Positions 1-6,530 of a stretch of DNA of 9,946 nt are shown here, piece after piece (position 1 is the first letter of the stretch; every line of letters starts with the position of its first letter). The stretch lies in the NCBI GenBank assembly GCA_027061625.1, contig JAMOVF010000072.1, positions 1 through 9,946 of the forward strand. The letters run 5' to 3'. The translations under genes and the position numbers were made by a program. Source of the DNA: Deltaproteobacteria bacterium (lineage in GTDB: Bacteria; Desulfobacterota; Dissulfuribacteria; Dissulfuribacterales; JALVPX01). The notes beneath the pieces were generated by a model. That model saw only the letters and a program-made list of their open reading frames with translations. It was not told where the DNA came from and made no database searches.

Positions 1-388
1 CAAGCGTGCGCCGAATAGGAGGCCTAAGTAAGGACCAAGAGCAATATGTTATTAGCAGCGCTCCCAAGCTGAACTGCAAGATGTGTATTGGTAAATGCTT
101 TAACAATAATGTGCCGAATATTATGCCAGGCAAGGCTCCGGCCAGCATGGGGCCGATCGTCTTTATTATTAGATGGTGTCGAAGCTGTAAAGTCAGATAA
201 CCAGTGATGATCATTCCATTCAACAAGCAGAGAGGTACAGCGCTTCTGAAATCTAGAAAAAGCGTTAGTAAAGGCATTGCAAGCAAGGCAGAACCAAAAC
301 CCGTAAGCCCTTGTAAAAGGCCTGCAGCGAAAAATATTGAACTAACTGCAAAAAATGAAAATGGATCAATGGATATGGGGAAAGTCAT
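1..388 (-). CDS. TauE/SafE (TSUP) family membrane permease, N-terminal half, cut by window edge
   Basis: Reading leftward from an ATG at 388-386, an open frame of 129 codons runs off the window without a stop. The product is very hydrophobic, with likely membrane spans near residues 10-28, 32-46, 49-66, 75-95 and 101-117. The motif QGLTGFGSALLAMPLL at 26-41 matches the Gly/Phe-rich first repeat of TSUP permeases (PF01925). Family members are about 250 residues, so roughly half is present. Known members move sulfite, sulfoacetate, sulfonates or other organic anions across the inner membrane; the substrate here cannot be read from the sequence. The start lies 27 bases after the aminotransferase stop, so it is probably the third gene of the same operon. 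No clear Shine-Dalgarno precedes the ATG, but an in-frame TAA lies eight codons upstream and the next Met falls inside a membrane span, so this start is the likely one. Family call fairly firm, substrate unknown. Confidence 0.82.
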   Translation of the reverse strand, partial: MTFPISIDPFSFFAVSSIFFAAGLLQGLTGFGSALLAMPLLTLFLDFRSAVPLCLLNGMIITGYLTLQLRHHLIIKTIGPMLAGALPGIIFGTLLLKHLPIHILQFSLGALLITYCSWSLLRPPIRRTL

Positions 389-415
389 AATATAAAAGAG
401 TGTTATTTATCTATT

Positions 416-1558
416 TCACTCTTGATTATATGTTGATTTGTAGCTGAGTAGAATATCAATGATTTTAGTTGATTGTTCATCAGTTAAATATGGGTGCATT
501 GGTAGGCTGAATATTTTTTTTGATATTTGTTCCGCTATCGGAAAGCTTCCAGGCCTATATTCTAAATGTGAAAAGGCCTTCTGTAAATGTAACGGTATGG
601 GATAATATATTGCAGTAGGTATACCATTTTCCCCTAACCATTTCTGCATTGCTGCACGTTCTTCATTATCATGCGCCAATACCGAGTACTGTGCCCATAC
701 GCTGATTCGGTCTTTAGGCACATAAGGCACTTTTACTTTATTTTTAAGTCCGCTCGAATATTTTTCTGCGACTTTTTGCCGCATTACTATTTCTTCGGGG
801 AAAATGTCTAGTTTTGGTAGAAGGGCAGCAGCTTGTAATGTGTCAAAGCGTGCATTCAGGCCAGTTCTAATATTCTCATATTTATTGCTGCCTTGACCAT
901 GAATTCTGATTGAACGAAGCTGTTCAGCTAATTCATCATCATTAGTGAATACAGCTCCTCCATCTCCATAGCATCCCAAAGGTTTTGCTGGAAAAAAACT
1001 GGTGGCAGCGGCATGGGTCAATGAACAGGTTTTTTGGCCTTTATACTCTGCTCCAAAACTCTGGGCAGCATCTTCTAAGACAAGTATGTCAAAATCTCGC
1101 GCTAAAGTATTGATTTCTTCATAGTCCGCAGGCAAACCAAAGAGATCCACAGGAATTATAGCCTTTGGCCTAAGTTTTCCATTCTCCAAGAGTTTTTCGA
1201 TCTGTTCTCTCAATTTTATTGGGTTGATATTAAAGGTTTTTTCATCGATATCTACAAATACAGGTACAGCACCGAGAAGCTGTATAACCTCTGCAGTTGC
1301 AATAAATGTAAATGGTGTGGTGAGTACTGCATCTCCAGGACCTATTCCCCATGCCATTAGAGGCATTAACAAGGCATCTGTACCAGAAGAACAAGTTATT
1401 GCATGCTTTACGCCAACAAATTGACTCAATTTTTGTTCAACTTCTTCTATCTCCGGCCCCATAATGAAATGGCCATGTTCAAAAACAGTTTGTATTTTAG
1501 ATTTTATTTCATTTTCTAGGCGTTTATATTGGGTTTTCAGATCTATAAAAGGTATCAT
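416..1558 (-). CDS. DegT/DnrJ/EryC1/StrS family PLP-dependent sugar aminotransferase, WbpE/WlbC-like
   Basis: This 380-residue enzyme transfers an amino group, normally from glutamate, to a keto group on a nucleotide sugar. The fold-type I landmarks are all present: SSGTDAL at 57-63 (phosphate cradle), LEDAAQSFGA at 161-170 with D163 facing the pyridine nitrogen and Q166 nearby, and SFFPAKPLGCYGDGG at 187-201 with K192 as the Schiff-base lysine. The substrate-side segments HGQGSNKYEN and GLNARFDTLQAA (about 220-245) also fit. From memory, the sequence resembles WbpE/WlbC, which make UDP-2,3-diacetamido sugars by aminating C3 of a 3-keto glucuronic acid derivative. That specificity is inference, because the usual dehydrogenase, acetyltransferase and epimerase partners are not in the window. 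Length is typical and the gene looks intact. Its ATG overlaps the upstream stop as ATGA, with no separate ribosome-binding site, so translation is probably coupled. A FlmB/PseC-type or other 3- or 4-aminotransferase remains possible. Confidence 0.9.
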   Translation of the reverse strand: MIPFIDLKTQYKRLENEIKSKIQTVFEHGHFIMGPEIEEVEQKLSQFVGVKHAITCSSGTDALLMPLMAWGIGPGDAVLTTPFTFIATAEVIQLLGAVPVFVDIDEKTFNINPIKLREQIEKLLENGKLRPKAIIPVDLFGLPADYEEINTLARDFDILVLEDAAQSFGAEYKGQKTCSLTHAAATSFFPAKPLGCYGDGGAVFTNDDELAEQLRSIRIHGQGSNKYENIRTGLNARFDTLQAAALLPKLDIFPEEIVMRQKVAEKYSSGLKNKVKVPYVPKDRISVWAQYSVLAHDNEERAAMQKWLGENGIPTAIYYPIPLHLQKAFSHLEYRPGSFPIAEQISKKIFSLPMHPYLTDEQSTKIIDILLSYKSTYNQE

Positions 1559-3315
1559 TTTGATTTGTTAGCAATATGCTTGTTGTTGATTTCAATCAAT
1601 AGCATTGTGATAAAACGTCCACTCAATTCTTGGTCACAGACACCTTGCCATTCTTGATTGAGCTTAAGATAAGCATTTATTGAGGCTTCTATTAAGATCT
1701 CTAAGTTAATGTTTTTTTCTTTAGAGAGTTTTTGAAGAAAATTTTTAGTGCGTGTTTGAAATTCATCTTTGTTCTGCCAAAGGGCTTTCAGTTTTTGTAA
1801 AGCATTTTCTTCAACTGGAACTACAACTAAGGCATTATCCAAACTTGCTTGTGCAAGGGCTGTAAGAAGTCCTTTATCAAAAGAGAGTTCTTGTGGATTA
1901 AGCATATTGGTATTTTCCCAGGCTATTCTGGTTTTCCAATTCTTCCATCCAGGTGGTATTGCTTCAGCTGCCTTGGCAAGGGCTTTTAAAGACTTAATGA
2001 CCTTTTGAGCCTCTTCAAGCTCAAGAATCCGGGCAAAGGCCTTGATCTGCGCTTCATTTTCAACAAAGATGCCTGGACGGTCCTGCAACAGCCCTTTTAT
2101 AAAAGGCAAAAAATCCTCTGGAATATGTGAAAGATTTGGAGGAATTAGCCCCTGCTCTACCAGTTCATTTACTTGGGCAGATAAGGCTTTAACAGAAGTA
2201 TTGGCAACTCTAACAAGATCCTCTATGACAGATTCTCTTAAGATAGTAATAGGATCAAGGCCTTTGGTATAATGCAAAAGTTCAAGACCCAGATTTAGTA
2301 ATGCAGCTGCCTTAAAAAGAGTATGTTTGAGTATTTCAGGTTCATCCAAATCAACCAGGTCGGCCATCAGCAATTTATTTGCTGTACCTGCCCATTCCCA
2401 CAGAACCCGCTCCATAGCTGGTGTGCCAGCTATACCTTGCAGAGCTTCTTGCAGGAATGGATAATCTTCTTCTATGTAAAGAGTAGGAATAAAAGCTGGA
2501 ACTGCCGGCATGTCATCTGACAGTGGTGGGGGGTCTGAAAGAGGGACTCTCCTTACCTGATCCGGCAATAACTCCGCATAAATATTGAGAGAATCATAAT
2601 AATCAGGTATACCCCAATCACTCAATCTAGCCTTGCGCAATCGATAAGCATGCTCAAGGGTTTCACCAGGAGTTTCTGTTAGGATGGTCTCAAGTGTATC
2701 TCTATAAAGGCCGGGTGAGACTTGGAGAAGCTTATATATAAAGTTCGCTATAATCGGTTGCAGCTCTTGTTTTTTAAAGCCAATGAAGTAATTATTATCA
2801 AGAGAAAAAGGTGGCAGAATATCCTTTGCTTCCTGGATATCCATGTCGTCTGCTCGTTTTTGTACGGTAATGAACATCCGTAACATAGCGGGGATAAGCC
2901 ACTGATCTCTGGAATGGCAAAGATAGATCCAGGCAGACAAGGCATTGGGGTCGGATTCATTAAGCAGTAATAACCAACCTGCAATTTTGTCAGGGCGTAA
3001 TTTATCTTTGTACCAGAGATCCAGATCCAGGAAGAATTGAATCTGCTGAGGCGTAGCCAGCCCTAGCAAGTGTAGGGCATCTTGAGTACCTATAGCCTTT
3101 ATGGTCCAGAATAGCTCTTCCACCGGCATTGACTGGACCAGTTCTCTTGAGTGGTGGGATAACAAAATAATATCGTGCCTTTTTTCCCAAGGGGCTAATA
3201 AGACTAAGGATGTCTGCTCTTCCAACGGGAGTTGGTTAAGGGAAAGCTCTGCCTGTTCCCTTGGAAGCGCTAAGATTTGCTGTGGATTTAACTGCGTCAA
3301 GTTGTTTGAATCCAT
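1555..3315 (-). CDS. Large mainly helical protein of unknown function, resembles DUF6178
   Basis: A 586-residue protein with no signal peptide and no convincing membrane span, so probably cytoplasmic. It is rich in Leu, Glu and Ala and reads as mostly helical. The N-terminal part has short helical units such as ILALPREQAELSLNQLP (14-30) and SMPVEELFWTIKAIG (72-86), then a striking ATPQQIQFFLDLDLWYKDKL (87-106). This pattern recalls DUF6178 proteins of Desulfobacterota and, more loosely, the superhelical N-domain of MgtE. I recognise the DUF6178 resemblance from memory and could not search it. The rest (about 190-586) shows no catalytic motif I can name. It is the first gene of the leftward operon and overlaps the aminotransferase start by four bases, which argues for a linked role or balanced synthesis. 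The ATG at 3315 has only a weak upstream match to a ribosome-binding site. No function should be assigned. Confidence 0.75.
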   Translation of the reverse strand: MDSNNLTQLNPQQILALPREQAELSLNQLPLEEQTSLVLLAPWEKRHDIILLSHHSRELVQSMPVEELFWTIKAIGTQDALHLLGLATPQQIQFFLDLDLWYKDKLRPDKIAGWLLLLNESDPNALSAWIYLCHSRDQWLIPAMLRMFITVQKRADDMDIQEAKDILPPFSLDNNYFIGFKKQELQPIIANFIYKLLQVSPGLYRDTLETILTETPGETLEHAYRLRKARLSDWGIPDYYDSLNIYAELLPDQVRRVPLSDPPPLSDDMPAVPAFIPTLYIEEDYPFLQEALQGIAGTPAMERVLWEWAGTANKLLMADLVDLDEPEILKHTLFKAAALLNLGLELLHYTKGLDPITILRESVIEDLVRVANTSVKALSAQVNELVEQGLIPPNLSHIPEDFLPFIKGLLQDRPGIFVENEAQIKAFARILELEEAQKVIKSLKALAKAAEAIPPGWKNWKTRIAWENTNMLNPQELSFDKGLLTALAQASLDNALVVVPVEENALQKLKALWQNKDEFQTRTKNFLQKLSKEKNINLEILIEASINAYLKLNQEWQGVCDQELSGRFITMLLIEINNKHIANKSK

Positions 3316-3407
3316 GACCGATAAATTAAAAAGACATTGAATAAACGAAGTTTTTTATCATTGTTAAATATTATTATAAGTCATAGCTGATAGGCAGCTC
3401 AAGTAAA
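3316..3407. promoter_or_regulatory. Divergent AT-rich intergenic region between the two operons
   Basis: These 92 bases separate the start codons of the leftward and rightward operons and must hold the 5' signals of both, unless one is read from elsewhere. The region is very AT-rich, with a T-run at 3351-3356 and a TTAAATATTATTATAA stretch at 3364-3379. On the rightward strand TATTAT (3369-3374) or TATAAG (3375-3380) could be a -10 element, but neither has a good -35 partner, so I do not assign a rightward promoter. No clear inverted repeat for a dimeric regulator is seen. Confidence 0.5.
3373..3402 (-). promoter_or_regulatory. Candidate sigma-70 promoter for the leftward operon
   Basis: On the minus strand TTGAGC (3402-3397) is followed after 18 bases by a perfect TATAAT (3378-3373). 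The -35 element matches four of six consensus positions. Transcription would start near 3366, leaving a leader of about 50 bases before the ATG at 3315. AT-rich DNA produces TATAAT by chance, so this is a candidate only. Confidence 0.4.
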
Positions 3408-4094
3408 ATGAATAATAAAAAACTTAAACAACTTCCAGGCGAACGCAAGCTTAGAATTCTCATTGCCGAAGATGAGCAAGATATAGGAGATCTATTAGTT
3501 GATTTGCTTGCCCAGGAAGATAGAGAAATTCATTTTGTCCATAATGGCTTAGAAGCAGTCAAAAAATTGAGAGAGCAGGAGTTTGATTTATTAATTACCG
3601 ATCTTATGATGCCTGAAGTCGATGGAATGGAGGTGATTAGACAGGCAAAACGACTGCATCCTCAGATTTTAACTATAATAATCACTGGTTATGCCTCGCT
3701 GGAAACAGCCATTCAGGCTGTCAAGGAAGGGGCATATGACTATCTTAGAAAGCCTTTCAGACTGGACGAGTTGAAGATCAGTGTCGATAATGCCTGTGAG
3801 CGCATAATTTTAATCAGGGAAAACCAGCTGCTCCTTAACCAATTGCGCAATAGTAGGCTGTTTGATAAAGAAAGAGGTCCAGATTCCATTGAATCTCAAG
3901 AAAAAACTAGTGATGGGTTAAAAGATGCAATATTACAAGGTAGATGGCTGCCGCCTGCCTATTTTGAAAAATATGGCTCTTCAGCTAGGACAGCTTTAAG
4001 TGAATTGGAACGCCTTGGCAACTTATTGAAGGAGGGCCTCATCACCCAGGAAGAGTATTCTTTGTTGAAAAGAAAGCTCCTTAACGAATTATAG
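3408..4094 (+). CDS. Response regulator: single receiver domain with SHOCT-like C-terminal tail
   Basis: A 228-residue protein whose CheY-like receiver spans about residues 14-135. The acidic pocket is E21/D22, the phospho-acceptor is D65 in LLITDLMMPEVDG, the switch Thr is T93 in IITGYAS, and the conserved Lys is K115 in LRKPF, so it should accept phosphate. There is no DNA-binding, AAA+ or enzymatic output domain. After a linker (about 136-190) the C-terminus has LERLGNLLKEGLITQEEYS at 200-218 followed by LLKRKLL (219-225), which matches the short SHOCT motif (PF09851). SHOCT is an oligomerisation or interaction element usually at the end of membrane or secreted proteins, so a receiver partner is unusual. 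It probably signals by protein contact. The ATG at 3408 has only a poorly spaced AGG upstream. The next gene starts 12 bases after its stop, so the two are almost certainly co-transcribed. Receiver call firm, SHOCT call moderate. Confidence 0.88.
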   Translation: MNNKKLKQLPGERKLRILIAEDEQDIGDLLVDLLAQEDREIHFVHNGLEAVKKLREQEFDLLITDLMMPEVDGMEVIRQAKRLHPQILTIIITGYASLETAIQAVKEGAYDYLRKPFRLDELKISVDNACERIILIRENQLLLNQLRNSRLFDKERGPDSIESQEKTSDGLKDAILQGRWLPPAYFEKYGSSARTALSELERLGNLLKEGLITQEEYSLLKRKLLNEL

Positions 4095-4106
4095 CCAGGA
4101 TTTTTT

Positions 4107-5630
4107 ATGACGCAGCCAATGCACACTATTGGACATGATATGTCCAGTGGTCAAAAATGGACGCTACTTATAATTGACGATGACGAGCCTACTAGAGAGG
4201 TGCTGGCTCAGTCCATTGAGTCCTTGGGGGATTTTCGCGTATATCAGGCTGCCAATGGCTTGGATGGCCTGGCTCAGTTTCAGAAAATTGGCAATGTAGA
4301 TGGAGTGCTGGTTGATATCAATATGCCGGGCATGAATGGTATAGAATTTATTTCCAGAATAAAAGAACTGGATAATTCCGTAGTTGCCATCGTGATAACT
4401 GGTTTTCCTTCCATGGATGTTATTATTGAAGCTATGAGAGCAGGTGCAACAGATTTTTTGTGTAAACCTTTCAAGTTTGATCAGCTGCGTTTTGCTATGG
4501 AAAGACTTGCAAGGGAAAGGCGTATATTGCTGAATAATCAGCTTTTGTCTCAAGAAGTCCTGGCTAAGAAAGCCCTTGAAGAATTAAATCAAAAGTTGGA
4601 AAAGAAGATTAAGGAGCAGACGGTATTATTTACCATTAGTGATACTTTAAGTAGGATAAAGAATACTCAGGAGCTATATCAGCAGCTAGTTACTTTGGCA
4701 GCTACATTAACTGAAACAAGTGATGCAAAATTTTGGGTGGTCAATTATGATACCCGGACTTTAATGTTGACAGCAGCCCTTAATTCTTTTCATGAGTGTG
4801 AACGGGAAATATCATTGGATAGAAAGGATCTGCCTCCTGTTCAAGTGGTCTGTGATGGTATTCCCATCCTTGTAGATGGTAGTTGCGGTCCAGGCCATCA
4901 TTTGCTTGTGCCTATATTCATTCGGAATGAAGTTTTTGGTGTACTTGCGGTTTCGAGTCCTATCCGTGATCAAAGTTTTGAAGAAGGGATTTTCTTACTG
5001 CACCTCCTTGCTGAAAAAGCTAGTTTAACTATTGAAAATTTATTGTTGTATGAGAGTGTTATTCAAAACCTTCATGCTACATTGAAGGCATTGGTGCGTT
5101 CTTTAGAAGCAAAAGATCCCTATACGAAAGAACATTCCCACAGGGTTACTCAGGTTGCGGTGTCTATAGCCACCATTATGGAATGTAATCCTGAAGAACT
5201 TGATTCTCTGCGTTTTGCTGGTCCACTGCACGATATAGGGAAAATAGGTATCAGCGATCAAATTTTAATGAAGCCTGGCAAGTTGACAAAAGATGAATAT
5301 GAAATTATAAAATCTCACCCAGTTATTGGTGCTGAAATTGTTGGTCATTTAGGTCTTCTGCCAGTTGAAAAAGCAATCATACGGCATCACCATGAGAGGT
5401 GGGATGGCAAAGGATATCCTGACGGATTAAAACAGGAGGAGATTCCGCTGTTGTCTAGAATTTTAGCTGTTGCTGATACCTTTGATGCAATGACTTCCTG
5501 CAGACCATATAGGAAAGCGCTTTCTATTCAGGAAGCTGAACAGGAAATTAAAAGAAATGCAGGCAGTCAATTTGATCCAGTGGTAGTAGAGGCTTTTGAT
5601 AAATATTTGGCTATATCTGATCATCAATAG
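4107..5630 (+). CDS. Response regulator with GAF and HD-GYP domains, probable cyclic-di-GMP phosphodiesterase
   Basis: A 507-residue protein with three domains. The receiver (about 17-135) has acidic residues D24-D26, phospho-acceptor D70, T98 and K120, all intact. A helical, probably coiled-coil linker (about 145-178) leads to a GAF domain (about 182-318). The HD-GYP domain (about 325-500) carries H343, the HD pair H375/D376 in LHDIGK, H404 in SHPVIGAE, the HHHERWDGKGYPDGL stretch at 427-441 with the GYP signature at 436-438, and D457 in AVADTFD. With every expected metal and substrate residue visible, it should hydrolyse cyclic-di-GMP to pGpG or GMP, under control of receiver phosphorylation and whatever the GAF domain senses. 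It acts in the cytoplasm. AGGA at 4097-4100, six bases before the ATG, supports the start. It lies 12 bases after the receiver-SHOCT gene and 57 before the kinase-like gene, pointing to one signalling operon. GAF ligand unknown. Confidence 0.94.
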   Translation: MTQPMHTIGHDMSSGQKWTLLIIDDDEPTREVLAQSIESLGDFRVYQAANGLDGLAQFQKIGNVDGVLVDINMPGMNGIEFISRIKELDNSVVAIVITGFPSMDVIIEAMRAGATDFLCKPFKFDQLRFAMERLARERRILLNNQLLSQEVLAKKALEELNQKLEKKIKEQTVLFTISDTLSRIKNTQELYQQLVTLAATLTETSDAKFWVVNYDTRTLMLTAALNSFHECEREISLDRKDLPPVQVVCDGIPILVDGSCGPGHHLLVPIFIRNEVFGVLAVSSPIRDQSFEEGIFLLHLLAEKASLTIENLLLYESVIQNLHATLKALVRSLEAKDPYTKEHSHRVTQVAVSIATIMECNPEELDSLRFAGPLHDIGKIGISDQILMKPGKLTKDEYEIIKSHPVIGAEIVGHLGLLPVEKAIIRHHHERWDGKGYPDGLKQEEIPLLSRILAVADTFDAMTSCRPYRKALSIQEAEQEIKRNAGSQFDPVVVEAFDKYLAISDHQ

Positions 5631-5639
5631 ATGTAGCTG

Positions 5640-5669
5640 TTGAAAACTTGTGCTAGATATAGATAGATT
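5640..5669 (+). promoter_or_regulatory. Possible weak internal promoter before the kinase-like gene
   Basis: TTGAAA (5640-5645) is followed after 18 bases by TAGATT (5664-5669), matching five and four of six consensus positions. Transcription would start near 5676, leaving a leader of about 12 bases with the ribosome-binding site inside it. The -10 match is poor and the gene could simply be read from the upstream operon promoter. Confidence 0.22.
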
Positions 5670-5677
5670 GTTACGAC

Positions 5678-5688
5678 AAGGAATAGGG
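5678..5688 (+). promoter_or_regulatory. Ribosome-binding site(s) that decide the start of the kinase-like gene
   Basis: AAGGA (5678-5682) sits five bases before a GTG at 5688, a good spacing. AGGG (5685-5688) sits five bases before an in-frame ATG at 5694. Both starts are possible and differ by two residues. The GTG with the stronger site is preferred, narrowly. Confidence 0.5.
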
Positions 5689-6410
5689 TGAAAATGGATG
5701 GCAACAACGGTATAAATTCCGTACAGGTATTCAGAGATGCTATAATCGGGCATCTTGCCAAGGGATTTGTGCATAATCTCAATTCCCCGTTACAAATTAT
5801 TTCTATGCATCTTGAGTTGATGCGGTCTGAATTAAGCAAAATACCTGGCCTAGCATCTGATGCTAAAGGCCTTACCCAGACTACAGAATCAATTTTGGCC
5901 CGTATCGATCAAATTGAAGATTCGTTGTCCAAAATGGACTTTTTTTTGAGGGTGGTCAACCAGCGCAAGGCAGCCGAAGTGGTTGGAGCTGTGCCGGTAA
6001 TAATTCCAGATCTTATAAAGAGAGAAATAGAATTTTGGCAGTCAGATCTCTTTTTGAAGCATCAAGTTCAGATAGACTATGATTTTCCCGATCCACCTCA
6101 TGTGGTTACAATAAAGGAGTCGGTGGTGCGCGATTTAGTGGATGGTTCCATTGGGCTATGCCTAAGTCGCCTGCAGGAATCTGATCTCAAAAATATCAAG
6201 ATCCGCCTTGCCTGTAATAATAGCACGCTGGAGTTGGCCTTTGAGCACAGCGGGGAACCCTTCCCTAGCAGTGATGCTGCTGATTGGCCTGTGGAAGATA
6301 AACTGTTTTTTCTTCCTTTTTTGAAAGTTGCCCTGGAGGATTGCAAGGCTGATCTAAAATTTGATGGCAACCAGCTCAAGATTACACTTCCAGTGACCAA
6401 GCAAAGTTGA
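5688..6410 (+). CDS. Histidine-kinase-like protein with degenerate ATP-binding domain (possible phosphotransferase or pseudokinase)
   Basis: A 240-residue soluble protein with no sensor domain, membrane span or signal peptide. Residues about 15-90 resemble a HisKA dimerisation/phospho-acceptor helix pair: HLAKGFVHNLNSPLQIISM (22-40) aligns with the usual GxLAAGVAHExNNPL. H29 would be the phospho-acceptor, but the following acidic residue needed for autophosphorylation is N30. The C-terminal part (about 105-236) keeps the outline of a kinase ATPase fold, ending in QLKITLP (229-235). However, the N-box asparagine is absent (RDLVDGSIGL at 148-157), the G1 motif is eroded (FEHSGEPF, 185-192), and no glycine-rich G2 motif is seen. 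It therefore probably cannot bind ATP normally. Spo0B and ChpT share this design and pass phosphate between receivers, which would suit a gene next to two receiver proteins. The role is inference; a scaffold or very divergent kinase is possible. Confidence 0.72.
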   Translation: MKMDGNNGINSVQVFRDAIIGHLAKGFVHNLNSPLQIISMHLELMRSELSKIPGLASDAKGLTQTTESILARIDQIEDSLSKMDFFLRVVNQRKAAEVVGAVPVIIPDLIKREIEFWQSDLFLKHQVQIDYDFPDPPHVVTIKESVVRDLVDGSIGLCLSRLQESDLKNIKIRLACNNSTLELAFEHSGEPFPSSDAADWPVEDKLFFLPFLKVALEDCKADLKFDGNQLKITLPVTKQS

Positions 6411-6475
6411 ACTGCTAGAATAGATATATCTTTTATTCTTTTAACTTGTTCATGCATGTGAATAAATCAAACCCA

Positions 6476-6502
6476 TTGATTTTACACTTTTTCTTGTATA
6501 AA
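6476..6502 (+). promoter_or_regulatory. Candidate promoter for ftsK
   Basis: In the 120-base gap before ftsK, TTGATT (6476-6481) precedes TATAAA (6497-6502) with a 15-base spacer, shorter than ideal. If -10 is read as ATAAAT (6498-6503) the spacer is 16 bases and a TG lies just upstream of it. Transcription would begin around 6509, giving a leader of about 20 bases. The rest of the gap shows no terminator hairpin for the upstream signalling genes. Confidence 0.33.
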
Positions 6503-6530
6503 TGGTGCGCTTCAATTATTTTTCCTCAAT

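Noticed and set aside
6..395. Two short rightward open frames (6-200 and 204-395)
   Set aside because: They lie antisense to a clear TSUP permease reading frame and their products are unlike any family. The opposite frame has matching membrane spans and the family motif.
3361..3389. Rightward promoter TTGTTA (3361-3366) with a -10 near 3384
   Set aside because: The corresponding -10 positions (TAGCTG or ATAGCT) fit poorly; not enough to assign a promoter.
4164..4553. 129-residue leftward open frame inside the HD-GYP gene
   Set aside because: It is antisense to a receiver domain whose catalytic residues are all intact, and its product shows no recognisable pattern.
5631..5687. Terminator between the HD-GYP and kinase-like genes
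   Set aside because: There is no GC-rich hairpin with a T-run; the region is AT-rich with short TAGATA-like repeats only.
6446..6466. Imperfect palindrome TTCATGCATGTGAA in the gap before ftsK as an operator or CRP/FNR-type site
   Set aside because: The arms are only four bases long and off-centre, and neither CRP nor FNR consensus is matched on both halves.
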